A stretch of 64,000 nt of DNA from UKL13-3 sp964392775. GTDB taxonomy: Bacteria; Bacteroidota; Bacteroidia; UKL13-3. The DNA lies in NCBI GenBank assembly GCA_964392775.1, contig CAYMRD010000005.1:62001-126000 (forward strand). Direction: 5' to 3'. How positions within the stretch are numbered: the first letter of the stretch is position 1; each line of letters starts with the position of its first letter. Made by a program: the position numbers and the translations under genes. Below the pieces are notes generated by a model, which was not told the origin of the DNA, made no database searches, and worked only from the letters and a program-made list of their open reading frames with translations. Of this stretch, positions 52,601 through 63,500 are shown piece after piece.

Positions 52601-53829
52601 CAACTAGAACCACACCGAATATTGGGATTGTCAAATATGATATTTACTCAGACTGTGGGGTATTTACAACGGCTAATCCGGCCCATTGTAAAGTGAATCC
52701 GTTTCTACAAGGTTTGCTGGGTAACTGGAAGTCGTCAAAGTCGTGGGTGTACATGGGCAATAGAACTGGAAACAGAGATGAACTGGTAAAGAAAACCAAT
52801 ATACGAAAAGAAGGAACCTATGTTACCTGTACCCCATTTTGGTCGCCACAAGTAGGTAGCCAGTCAACTGTTTGGAGCAAAGGGGTTGATTTGAGCAATA
52901 ACTGGAAAATGCAGAATGAAAATACAAAGTTCCACAGATCGGGTGTGCAATTGGAAAGTAAAAACACTCTAAATCAGTTTAGCAGTCAGCTTATAGATGT
53001 TGGTAATAACACGGTGTATGCTTCTTCATCGAATGCCAGGTATAATGATATAGCCAATGATAATATGGAAAATTATGTTAATACTAATAGGCCGTTAGGC
53101 GCAAGTGACCTCTATTGTCCACATGATCATTTTAACTTTATGGATGATCGTGTTTTTGCACTTTCATCAGATGCTCATACAGGTCTTTACAGTATGAAAC
53201 TTCAAGATGGTCAAATTGCAAAGGCATATCGGGATCTCGAAAATACGATTGTTCAAAATGTGAATGATGCAAACGGATACGTACTAAGTTCAACTGATTA
53301 TAACGGATGGTTTAATCCTGCTCAAGGCGAATACGTAGTCTCATGTTGGGTAAAGATTCCAGAAGCCAGATCGGAGGCTACTTATGATGAGAGAGGAATA
53401 TCAAACTTAAGTCAAAAGTTACGAATTGAGGTTGTGGAACAATCGTTTGTTCTTGCAGATTTAAATTCTATAGTGTGTTATCCGGTAGGCCCAATTATAG
53501 ACGGGTGGCAGAAGATGGAAGGGAAAGGAATGATTAATAGAACGGCAAGTAATAGGATTGAGGTGAGGATGATCTCAAGTAAAAGGAAAATAAATAACGC
53601 TGCAGTTACTACCTTATTTGATGACTTGAGAATACACCCCGCCCAGGCCACCATGAAAACTTATGTATACAACAGGAAAAACCTGCGGTTGATGTCGGAA
53701 TTGGATGAAAACAACTACGCTGTTTATTATGAATATAATAATGAAGGGAAGTTGGTAAGAACGAAACGAGAAACAGACAAAGGAGTTTTTACAATATCAG
53801 AAACGCGCTCATCCTTAATTAAAAAATAA
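46693..53829 (+). CDS. giant secreted SpvB/TcB-like partner of the RHS protein
   Basis: The 2378-residue protein has a signal peptide (1-24). The conserved opening is FEPANTTQMVDLFTGDFNYN and IPLLDVDEYPINISYHSGIS, with WVGLGWNINPGVVNRNMRGI at 83-102. This resembles the GLGWSL region that opens SpvB/TcB toxin subunits. A very long beta-rich middle follows. Near the end there is a carbohydrate-binding-like sandwich (about 2150-2310, with YVVSCWVKIPEARSEA). The C-terminus has a YD-type segment: KTYVYNRKNLRLMSELDENN, then YAVYYEYNNEGKLVRTKRET. This is the form found in Bacteroidota next to RHS genes. It should be exported; by analogy it may form half of a cocoon with the RHS protein. Confidence 0.8.
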   Translation: MRPVSIFLLVTILCQICFPTVAYALSGGPSQPEVQSFEPANTTQMVDLFTGDFNYNIPLLDVDEYPINISYHSGISMDQEASWVGLGWNINPGVVNRNMRGIPDDFKGGSADNIERRIYMKPTRSYGLTLKGAIEIMPYDIDKIKDQFGASFNMYLGVDYDNYKGLGFISGLGVSLSGMLAKKILYESDFFTGNLDLDLMNSSKNGVSHQANIGFRSAFKELGGPSLSGEMSINSRTGLQSLGVTGNVFSAVGLSTGTAKYSHGVGTRSYTPNSPIQMWHQSVTLALKNGGAFKFASISPSFTGYFHTSAVAGTYIKSPAYGYLYAEHGVNGSEALSDFNREKDGTFCKSSPVLAVPVNTYDMYGVTGQGIGGVFRAFRNDCGFIKDRSTYDYTDAAAIVGELSMGTDLKVGINCSQVNGSQYTGHWKDGNGLESRVHYQGKNINDNPLYEPSFFKMLGESNVIDDAGLIGYTSINSPISPKLVEDGTVVTVDGNYLNYSNTAGENTSVPISNRNSIRQKRVPRKNLMTVKTVGERDYCTQTSIKYYEPVAAQNVISALPKTMIRNAGLSGEQRPSNHISEVTVVGENGVKYVYGIPAYNYKQVDFTFTNANDPDETDGDPDLNVNTNLVDYDKGNPIFSDLSSRNFKSRKHKGLNHFFESSVMPEYAHSYLLTEVHSPDYTEYNSFGPSSQSGGTYTKIGYYLTNSVMSHKRYKWRVPIDEGKAYFNPGYKSVPADDMATFSYGEKDNWLVRSIEGINHIAYFYISARADGCGVKDINGGIDVNANSYKLDSIVMYSKKDMQTPVKAVHFEYNNILCQGVSNNKNILSQTSGELTGKLTLKRIYFTYGNSRKGMLNSYLFEYGCYNPDYHPRGYDRWGNFKEPESESLNNTEYPYVNQNKTLTDKWASAWCLTKINMPSGSSINIVYESDDYAYVQDKVANQMYKIVGFSKDPNISSFTGDDDKLYEDNFMGGVMANDVVYDYIYFTLPSNFVSSGNYMNDFLGGSKDNLMYFNCFVNITSAGQSNYEYVKGYASVVAAGVSDDNRYGWVRINKVGDKYNPISFAAWQLGRLSLTGKVFPGSDLKNEGELGNTTRAVISSLLGYIGEIYTMIDGVNDKFKNNDFAREVNVEKSFIRLNNLTGYKLGGGSRVKSIIINDDWSTMTGNAEGAMSYGQEFSYTKTQFYNGADYVISSGVASYEPIVGGDENPFRQPDSYEVEHLLVPNDNFYTEQPYGESFFPPPVVGYSEVAVKTMLPEEWENSPGTIERHAKGKTLYSFYTAKDYPIVVSKTSFNAIEKNPDIILSLTQAISERHLYGSQGFQVELNDMHGKPRGIYSFDQQSIDKTDKKYAYSGITYNYSSTKSGSKSYLKNDVLTIDRNNTISTQALGMEVDVAFDSRETSGEVATRIEGLNINMGFVGIIPFILPMVLPERELDINSFKSVAISRVINRYGILEETVANEFETEISQRNMLYDAETGDVLLTCTTNEFDDDVHSLTLPAYWMSEYDGMGPASMNIGLECYVKQSNLFGFEPIIQNQTDVDPAKCFVSGDMVELKINGVSKKAWIYKRALTNEWIFIDAIGSKIDLQTGTYYVKVMDSGRKNLLSLSAASITSLASPIVDNKITSQISEVINAQSQEYKEHWGLLNNSISDNSLCNYVFDTYVGSQGVMLSEFKDIMVPKLYRLLTANDKFFSGQPGANLSSITRSAPITEGDLDGTTKLKGLYQDYQKCQGLPLSATGQVNIRPAIECKQSGYFNPPVVKLSYYIDFILNIGTYSMTVTSYEIRRNVVGFVNSDAGSCYETSCNGITGTYFFNLPTNITSLNSLDVIVTSPLPNYTTTRYNKMFSFLYNHNNLDNSVTLRVGVNDIDYATGNTCGPYATALPIDLNTVDFSHSVFTNDCSCFGAQTARVEFDNSSSASSITDRLGALFDSWATTSSIPSARVLDVHDDIAVYKVEVVSQGGTTLESTTRTTPNIGIVKYDIYSDCGVFTTANPAHCKVNPFLQGLLGNWKSSKSWVYMGNRTGNRDELVKKTNIRKEGTYVTCTPFWSPQVGSQSTVWSKGVDLSNNWKMQNENTKFHRSGVQLESKNTLNQFSSQLIDVGNNTVYASSSNARYNDIANDNMENYVNTNRPLGASDLYCPHDHFNFMDDRVFALSSDAHTGLYSMKLQDGQIAKAYRDLENTIVQNVNDANGYVLSSTDYNGWFNPAQGEYVVSCWVKIPEARSEATYDERGISNLSQKLRIEVVEQSFVLADLNSIVCYPVGPIIDGWQKMEGKGMINRTASNRIEVRMISSKRKINNAAVTTLFDDLRIHPAQATMKTYVYNRKNLRLMSELDENNYAVYYEYNNEGKLVRTKRETDKGVFTISETRSSLIKK

Positions 53830-53832
53830 GCT

Positions 53833-54588
53833 ATGGGCTCTAAAAAGAAATTGTTTCTTGTTTTAATGTTCTTGTATTTAAGCACTAGCTTTCTACAGGC
53901 GCAAAACTATCTGGATTACCTCAATCAAGCCAATGCCTGTATTAAAGATATGAAGTATAAGGTAAGTCTTAAATATAAAGCTTACGGAACATATACTTCA
54001 ACTAAAGCACTTCAGGAAAAGAATTGTAAAATGACTGTTTGGGGAGAAGAAATGTCAATGGATTTTGACGGGATTGAAGTAGTAAAAAACAAGCATAAAA
54101 GTATTCATGTTGATCATTCTCATAAGATTGTAATTTTAGATAATGTTCTAAGTAATAAACAAAAAAGACGTGAAGAGGATGGTGTGCAGGCCATTGTCAA
54201 TATTGATTCCCTTATTCTAAGTTATGTAAGCATTGATTCGACAGGTGCAACATCAAAAACAATAACTCTTAGAATGCATTTTGCTAAATCTAATAGATAC
54301 AAGTATTCTGATATAACGATCAACAGAACAACTCATTTTATCGAGAAGGTTGTGGTGTATTACAATGGCTCCTTGAATACATTATTAGGTAGGGGATTTG
54401 ATAAAAAGGCGGAGTATAATCAGGCTCCAAGGCTAGAAGTTGTATTTGTGGAGTTCGCTAAACTAAACAAACGTCCGAGTGCGGACTTCAGAATTGAAAA
54501 ATACATAAAAGCAAAAGGTAATAAGAACTATTTGTTACCGGAGTTTGATGGGTATAAGTTTTATGATAACACCTCTAAAAAAAGATAA
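53833..54588 (+). CDS. small exported protein, perhaps LolA-like
   Basis: The 251-residue protein has a signal peptide ending FLQAQ, then about 225 residues of regular strands (KYKVSLKYKAYGTYTS, NCKMTVWGEEMSMDFDGIEV, HKIVILDNVLS, KTITLRMHF, FIEKVVVYYNG). The strand order and the 'what was written / how it is read' layout recall LolA/DUF4292-type lipid- or lipoprotein-binding folds, but the match is weak. It sits between the two giant genes, three bases after one and one base before the other, so a role in assembling them is likely. Confidence 0.6.
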   Translation: MGSKKKLFLVLMFLYLSTSFLQAQNYLDYLNQANACIKDMKYKVSLKYKAYGTYTSTKALQEKNCKMTVWGEEMSMDFDGIEVVKNKHKSIHVDHSHKIVILDNVLSNKQKRREEDGVQAIVNIDSLILSYVSIDSTGATSKTITLRMHFAKSNRYKYSDITINRTTHFIEKVVVYYNGSLNTLLGRGFDKKAEYNQAPRLEVVFVEFAKLNKRPSADFRIEKYIKAKGNKNYLLPEFDGYKFYDNTSKKR

Positions 54589-54589
54589 T

Positions 54590-57500
54590 ATGAAATATCT
54601 TAAGGCATTTTTAGTATTCGTTAATATAATAACTTTCTTTTTTGTGCATGGAAGCCAACCGGTCAAACAAGAGAGTTCAAGTCTGCTGTCTGCTTTATAT
54701 CCGATCTCTGCAACCCCGTCTCCTGTTGTAGTTACAGGGGTTTTTAGGAGTTCACTCACTCAGGGTTCAAGTACCGGTTTTTCTTTTAAGAAAGCAGAAG
54801 GTCAGGTTTCTCTTTCTATTGACCCGGGAAATAGTGTTTGTCCCCCGCAAAGTTTTACCTGTCAGGCAACAGTTGAAGCAAAATACTATAGCTTCTCAAC
54901 AGAATCGGTTAAAACCGAACTGTTACATTTAGAGGTAAAGTACGATGCTAAGGAAGGTGTATCATATCAGGATAAGGATATTCGGATACTGGAGGCGCAG
55001 GCAAACTATATAGAGTTAAGGCTCACCGGGGTTCAAATTTCCAATACGAGTTGGTTGTCGTTTGTGAGACTAAGAGGAATGTTGACGGAAGATGTACATG
55101 CGAGTATATTTAATTTTGATATTCCCCCGGATTTAAACGTTAGTTTCTCACCTGACGGTACAGGAATTAATGTTCAGATTGCTTCAAGTACACAAAGGGA
55201 TGAGGAATATGATTTGGAATGGACTCATGTTGATTTGTATGACAGTAAAAATTGTTATGTAGACGGGAGCGGAAAGACTCATGGATTGTTCAATTATAAT
55301 AATAACGCAACAAGGGTTAGGGTTGTCGGAACCACCTACACCTTAGCCAATGTGTTTGAGGCCGGTTTTATTATGTTTAGAGTACGTAAGGTTGGTTACT
55401 ATAAAGATAATAATGAGCTTGAAAGACGAGTGGTAGGAAAATGGTCGGGTTATTATAATAATCAAAGCGATAATGAGGGTGATGCATATTATAATTCCAA
55501 ATCGTCATATATATTGGTTAGTGACCTGCCGGTTTCAATTGGTATTAGTGGTGTGCTGGTTTATCAATCACCGCACTTGCAAAGCATGAACTGGGAATAT
55601 CATATAGCTTATTCTGAGAATGCTGTTATAGGAGAAGGAATCACCTACTTTGACGGAACATTGCGGAATAGACAAACCGTAAACAAAAATTTTGAAGATG
55701 AAACATCAGTCGTTTCTGAAACAAAATATGATTATGAGGGAAGAGGGGTAATTAACACATTACCGGTTCCTGTTAAAGATGGCGTTTTAAAGTTTACCCC
55801 TAAATTTAATCGAAACATGAATGGAGAAGCATATTCGGCCAAAGATCTTTATCCCACTGGCAGTTCGCTTTGTGTGCCGGCAACGGGGCCTATGAGCAAC
55901 ACGAGTGGATCTTCAAAGTATTATTCATCCAACAATGAATTTAACTCAGAAAATGCATCAACAGGTACATTTCCCAATAGCGAAGATTATGTTCCTGTGG
56001 CAAACGGTTTCCCATTTGTACAGGTAGAGTATACAGCCGATAATAGCGGGAAGATTAGAACCCGTTCTTCTCCCGGGCCTGAATATCAAATTGGAGGAGT
56101 CAATACTCACGAAACTAAATTTGCGTATGATGTTCCCGAACAACAGGAATTAGATCGGTTATTTGGCACAGAGGTTGGTTATAGCCATCACTACAAAAGA
56201 CACACCACAACCGATGCAAATGGTAAGTCCTCTGTGGCTTATTTCAATTTGTCGGGAAAAGTAGTGGCAACTGCCTTGATTGATGATGATTCAAGCGGGG
56301 CCACATACGAAGTTGTATCAAATATGCTCGTAAAAGAAGAACCTCAAACAACAGAAGAAACCACTGTTGATGAGGATGGCGATTTGTCTATTGCCAAAGT
56401 GTTTACCGTTACAAATGCTGGTATACATAAGTTTTTATACGAAGTTGAACCACAGAAATATTTGCCTGATAATTGTCCGCGAACAGAACAATCAGGAGGT
56501 AATCCCAATGAGGAAAGCCCTCAGCTCTGTTACGAGTGTGTATATGATTTGGAAATAAGTATTACCGATTTGTGTCGTAATGAGCAAATGCCAGGAGAAG
56601 GATATTCCTCCCCCACAACAGTTTTAAAGCGGATCATTGGAGGGAACGGTAACCAAGAGATGGGAACATGTATAGAACTCCCGGCTTCTCCATACTCGTT
56701 TGCCAATGATCCTAAATTGGCAGCTTATATACAAACAGATGAAAGTGATGGAAAGAACTATCTGTATTTAAATTTGCCAAAGGGAACATATAAGCTGGTT
56801 AAATCGCTTAAAGTAAATGACAAGATGGCCGAAGAATACCTGCAACATTTTTTGAAAACTCAAAAATGTAAGACTTTAGCTGATTTTGAAACGGAAGAAT
56901 GGCTTGCAACGGATCAATCAGGTTGTGGCATTACGTGCGATTATTGCAATACCGAGCTGGCCAAACCAATGTACTATTCTCAAGAGAGTTTTGTTAGCTA
57001 TAAGGAACAACAGTTTTTATTGGCACCCGGAACGACTTCAGACGATATTACAGAAGAAACACGAAATGGATGGATAGGTGCGTACTTAGATTTTAAACAA
57101 ATGTGCGATAACGTTTGTGACAAGCAAACCTCTTGCGATATTTATAGAGAAATATTGATCAGCGATGTTTCACCGGGAGGTAAATATGCCAAGTTTGATA
57201 TGCTGTCAAACGGAGATATAGCGTACAGGCCACAGGGGGAAAATCAAAGCAGGTTTAATATATTGAACCCCGTTAACAGCAACAATGATAATCCTATATC
57301 CTATAAAACGGTATTAAGTGGTTATGACGTAATGTTGGATGGTGTTTCTACAAATATTGCCCTTTTATCTCCAACTCAATTTGTTGAGCTTTGGGGAGAA
57401 AATAAAAATGCATGGATTCCTAAATTAATTAAAGCACATCCGGAGTATTGTGAGTTAACATGGTGTGAGCAAATGGAGGAAGCAATGAATTTTACTTCTG

Positions 57501-60500
57501 AGTTGCAAAAAATATCAACATACGCAGAAGCCGAATCAAAGGGTTTTTTGAGAATGCCTCCTTATGAATATGGATTTGCTAATGGCCAATTAAAAGTGAT
57601 AGTTCCAATGGTTCAACCAATTCCTGAGTATTATACGCAAACTGTTATTGACCCATTGTTTGGAAATGCTGTTTTTATAAATGCGGGCATTGGAATGAGT
57701 TTTTGGATTAATCTTTGGCAATATCAGCAAATACCTGCTTATGTACATTGGGGTGTGGAGCATCCTGCCGAATCGATGAGTTTATGGGATATGCCTGTAT
57801 ATGAAACATTTTGTGATGATCTGCCTGATAATTATAATCATCAAATTTCAGGTTGTATAGCCTCACATCGGGATGAAATGTATAATTGTGTGCCTTACAG
57901 AGATTATTATTGGACCTCCATAAGAAACATGTATTTGAGTGAAAGAGAGAAGTTAATATTAGATTTAAAAAGAAATCATAATTCTTGTAATCCGGTTTTA
58001 CCAGCAGGATATGAACCTGGTTTCGTTTCGATTGCCGCAACAGATGCCGCTATGAATACAACCAGAGCAGATGGCGAATTAGCAATGAGGGCTAATTGTG
58101 AAGAAAGGTGTGAGGCTTATAAACCTGCCTGGCGAGAAAGTTTACAAGGTTGCTATGCTGTCATGGGGTTAGCAAATATGAATCAAGTACCACCGGTACA
58201 ATACACAATAGCACCCGAGGTAAGATTTAATTCAATTATTAACGGACTTTATAATGTATGTATAAAGGGATGTGATGGCTCTTATCCATTGGGCAGTAGC
58301 ACTGTTTCTCCAGATAGTCTTGTAACGGGATACCAGTCTTTTGAAGATGTATTAAAATCAACTTACGTAAATGACGGTGAGCAAGTCCACCCGGTTCCTT
58401 CCATTTATATGCCGGGTATTTGCGATGAAACCCTTATCAAAATGCCCATGCCGTATGGACACGATTTTTTTGTAACATCCTCGCCTTTGGCAAACAAATG
58501 TGCTGCTGATTTTCCCGCTCCTTGTAGCAACGCTGAGGCAGCAAAGGACGTGAATGATATTATTAAACTTCAAATGAATGTTTCTCAATACGAAAAATGC
58601 AGTACCTGTATTGACTGTTTTGAGTTTGCCAGTTACTTTAAAATGTTTTTGAATAAGTATACTGTTTTTGATGAGCACAATACATTAGAGCAAGATTTAT
58701 TAACGGTTTTTATCAACCAAAAGGCAGGATTAAACCTTCGTTTCTCCGATTATAAAAAACATGTAATTTCATGCTTAGGTTATGGCCACAATTTAACAAG
58801 TGTATTTGCCAAATTTAAAGAGTTGCATATTGATGGCATTACTGTAAAATCAGTTGAGAATCCTCCGGCTTCGTTTGCGGGCGAAAATTATACAGATTGC
58901 AACGGTTTTTTGGGCACAATCAATTCATATATGGCCCAAAATTGGAATACTTATCCCTTACCTATGGCGTTTCACGATTATAATAACAGCTTAATTCAAA
59001 GTAATATTTACAATTGGTTAGATTATTATGGTCAGGGAAACATATTTGGAGAATTACAAACACACCTTTCAGGTGCAGGCTTTTATTTTAGTTCCCTGGA
59101 ATCTTTAAAGGCTCAACTCAAAATTTGTTTGCCAATGGATTGTGAAGAATTTGCAACCCGTTGGTACGAATATACAAGTGCCAGCCTGTCTGTATTTTAT
59201 GGAGGCAGAAGAGAATTGTTTAAGGAGCCTTATTACAGTTCGACATACGATTTGGAAGTAAATAATTTTTTGATGGGATTGAATGGAGAAAACAGCTCTG
59301 CTTCGATATGGACTGACCATTTGAATCTTGATGGGATTAATTATCCGGTATTAAGCCCCCCTTATCAATTGACCAATGGATTGAGGCAAAAAATTCATGA
59401 ATATATTGATGCATGTGAAATAAGTTCTTGTTCATATAATAATGGGCCAATACCCTGGAACCCGGATGGGCCGGATGCCAATAAATTTCCCGTTTCTGAT
59501 CCAACTGCAATTAATACCAGAAGAGCATACCCTGAAACATTAATTCTTTCAGTATTAACTAAACACAAACCGGGTACCGGTAACTTAATATGGAGTGCAG
59601 AATCATCAACTAATATTTTAACAGATGTCCCCGAATTGTTTGAACTGATCGATTATAACTATACGTATAAAAATACTTTAGTATATGTACCAACTAAAAT
59701 TTCAGATTCAGATGGTGAATTAGAAGGTAAGCTTACGGCTTTTCAGGCGCCAGATATTTGGTTTAAATTAAAAACAATCTTGATATATAGTAATAGGTCG
59801 AAGGTGAACCCTAATATTTTTAATACCTCGATCTCAGCGTATGCTCCGGTTAAACCGGCCTCTGATTTTAGTTTTAATAGGATTTATGCTCTTGAATATG
59901 TTGCCAACACAAGTTATCATTTTACAGAGGCTCAGTTTATTTACAAAATGACTTATCAAAGTCCTGATGGAGCGCTCAAAACTCAATACGTATTGCTGAC
60001 AATGTCGGATTTGCCGTTTCGAAAAAGGATAATTTCTGAATGTTATCCGAATGTGCAATTGTGCGACAAAAATCCATTTGAGGTAAAGATTAATGAATCG
60101 CCATGTATTATGACATTACGTGCCAGATCCAAGGCCAACGCACGCATGAAATGGGATATATACATTGCCGGAGTAATCGAAAAGTTTAAACAAGAGTATA
60201 ATGCAAAATGTTTAACGGCAGGTAAAACAGAAAACTTTGTTCGTAAGTTTCTGAACACTGAAACCCACCATACACTTTATTATTATGATCAGGCAGGAAA
60301 TTTGGTAAAAACGGTATCTCCCGGAAATGTAGTAATGGTTCCCGAAGAAGATGTTGCGCAGGTAAATGAAGCAAGAAAGGCTAAAGTACAATATTCAGAA
60401 GGAGATAACCATACTGCTGTTACGCGTTATTTGTACAATACCTTAAATAGTTTGGTTTGGCAAACCACCCCCGATGCAGGGCTGTCAACCTTTTATTATG

Positions 60501-63500
60501 ACGATGCGGGAAGGTTGGTTTTATCGCAAAACAGTAAACAAAAGGGCCGGTTATCAACCTTGGGTGAATATGTGTACTCGTACACCTTATACGATAATCA
60601 AAGTAGGATTTCGGAAGTAGGCGAACTTATATCAGTGAGCGAGTTTGCTAACTTAGCTGAGTCAGGTATCAGCAATCACTTTTTGAGTGATTGGTTGAAT
60701 AATAATCCTTCGCAAGGATACACGGCTCAGGTTACAGCAACGGTTTACGATGAAATTCCTGAAGATGAAAACGACTTATTGCCAATTGCTGTGACCAACG
60801 GACGAAACAGAGTTGTAAAAGTATATACGAGTAACGGACATGGAGGCATGCCAATCCAAAATGTGTATTATTCTTATGATGCGGTGGGCAATGTGGTAGG
60901 GCTTGTAAGAGGGCAAACTGCGCTGTTAACCTCATACATGGATCAGGAGTATAAAACAATGAGGTATGAGTTTGATGTAGTAACAGGATCTGTAAAAACA
61001 GTTGTTTATCAGGAAGGAGAACCAGACCAATACATTCATTCATATCAGTATGATAAAATGAACAGGTTATATGAGGTAAGTACAGGTTACCGAAGTCAGG
61101 TATTGGAACCTGATGCTAAATATGCCTATTATAAGTATGGGACACTTTCAAGAATGGTATTGGGAAGTCAAAGCGTTCAGGGGTTAGATTATGCATATAC
61201 ATTGCAAGGTTGGATTAAGGGGGTAAATAGCGGAGGTTTAAAGGCAGGTTATGATATAGGTAAGGATGGGTATATTCCGGAAGATGCAGGTGTTGTGAAT
61301 AACAATCAATTCAATCCTAAGGATGAGTATGGATATATATTACAGTATAATAGCACTGATTACAGCCCTGGTGGTACGAATAATAGTTTTGCACCAGATA
61401 TAGTATCCAGCTCGTTAGCAAACTCAAGTCAGGATTTGTTTAATGGAAACATTGCAATGATGACGACTGCCATCCAAAAGTTTATGCCGGATAACAGACC
61501 TCTTGCTACTGCATACAGGTATGATGAGTTGAACAGACTTAAAACGGCATCCTATTTTAAAAATTACGATATTAGTAATAATAAATGGATGGCAGCAGGA
61601 GCCGCTTTGCCCGATTATTATAATGAGTTTAGTTATGATGCGGATGGTAATATCCTCACTCAGAAAAGAAATGGCTATGTTGCTAAAGGTGTGGATATGG
61701 ATGATATAGAGTATGCTTATACACCCGGAACCAATCAATTGACGTATGTAAATGATACAAAAACAAATTCAGGTTATGATGATGATATAAAAGGATTTCA
61801 TTCATACTCGTATGATTTGATTGGTAATCTGGAGACAGATTGGGCAGAAGAAATTGAGAAAATAGAATGGACGGTATATGGTAAGATAAAGCGTATTACC
61901 CGAATGGCCGGTAGCCAGAAGCCCGATTTGGAGTTTGAGTATTCACCGGATGGGTACAGAGCAGTAAAAATGGTCATACCTAAAGACCCCAAGGCTTTAC
62001 GCTCCTATACATATTATGTGAGAGACGTACAGGGAAATGTTTTGGCCACATATACTCGTAAGTATACCAAAACAGTTGACTTTGAGGCACTCACCTATCA
62101 GTCGGTTAATAACAAAATTATAGAAGTAATAGGGGGCGGTGGGTTTGCTGCATTTATCTCAGGACTTCATTATAGTGAGAGTAACCCTGATGCTCTTTTT
62201 AACCAACTCCATCAGCAAGTATTAGGAATGAATGTTTCAGATAAAGAAACATTTCTTACAGAACACTTTTCTTTTTATGATATGCTTTATGGGGGCTTAA
62301 GTATTTTTAGACACTATTTTGCCAATGCTAATACTGCTATTCAGGCAGATGCAATTAAGATGAGTATGGAAAATGGCTATTGCGATCCGGCTACTTTGAT
62401 AAAAGGAACCTATAATCAGCTTTATGATTGTGCGAATCAATTTTACTACATCGATCAGGCTGCTTTTTATAAAATAGTGACATTAACACCTGATATTTTT
62501 GAGTCGTATTTGAGATATATGTACGAATCTGATTTTTACTTTTATGTAAATCTAACAAGCCAAACAGGGTTAAATTATTGGTATGATATTGAATCGACAA
62601 TTGTAGCAATGAGAGATCAGTATGCAAATGATCCTGATTTAAAAGATTACTATGCACAAGTATTGTTCAATTTGCTGCAATATTCGTATGGAATGACCGG
62701 GCAGGACCACATGATAAATATAGTGTATAATACGTATTATGATGAGACCGCAAGAACGCGGTTTTCAAGATTTGCATCCGAATATTATAAAGCTTATTTG
62801 TTAAGCACCCAGGGAATTTGGGATGTTGTTAATTGCTTCAATTACTCATCAATGGCGTTTACGAGTCAAATTATATCAGATATTGATAACACTACAGGAT
62901 GGAATACCTTATTGAATATGGATATGAATGCATACGTTGATGTAGAGGATGTAGATATGCCAGTAAATCAAGATGCAGATTGGTTTTTAAGTTCAATAAA
63001 AATGAACAATCCATACAATTATCTGTATACTCTTTCTTCTTCATCAAACATTGTATCAAATATTGGAGCTATACAGCAGGCTGCCAATAGGTATAGTTCC
63101 TCAGGCAATGGTATTGAGCAGTATTTACAAAGATTTAAAGAAAACAATAGTCAACAAGCCTTCGATGCCGTAGTAAACTACTTTATAGATAACTGTAATA
63201 CATATATTGATGAATTTTATTTGAGTGAACATCATATTTATGGCAGTTCAAGGGTTGGTGTTCGCAAGGTTAATACACGAATTGCTTACGGAATATTTAA
63301 TGCAAGTAATGTGGAGAGTGGAGTTCCTGATATTGATAATTCTGCACTGTCAAGGCCAGGCTATGATATTCCCAATATTGCCAGCGATTTATCTTTTAGT
63401 TTTACAAGGGGTGAAAAAAATTACGAACTCAGCAACCATTTGGGAAATGTGATGGTTGTGGTGAGCGATAAAAAAGTGCCGGTTTGCGGAGGCGTAACTG

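Noticed and set aside
62050..63209. A frameshift or assembly error inside the RHS gene
   Set aside because: The frame stays open on both sides and the flanking RHS blocks are in the same frame, so an in-frame insertion is the simpler reading.
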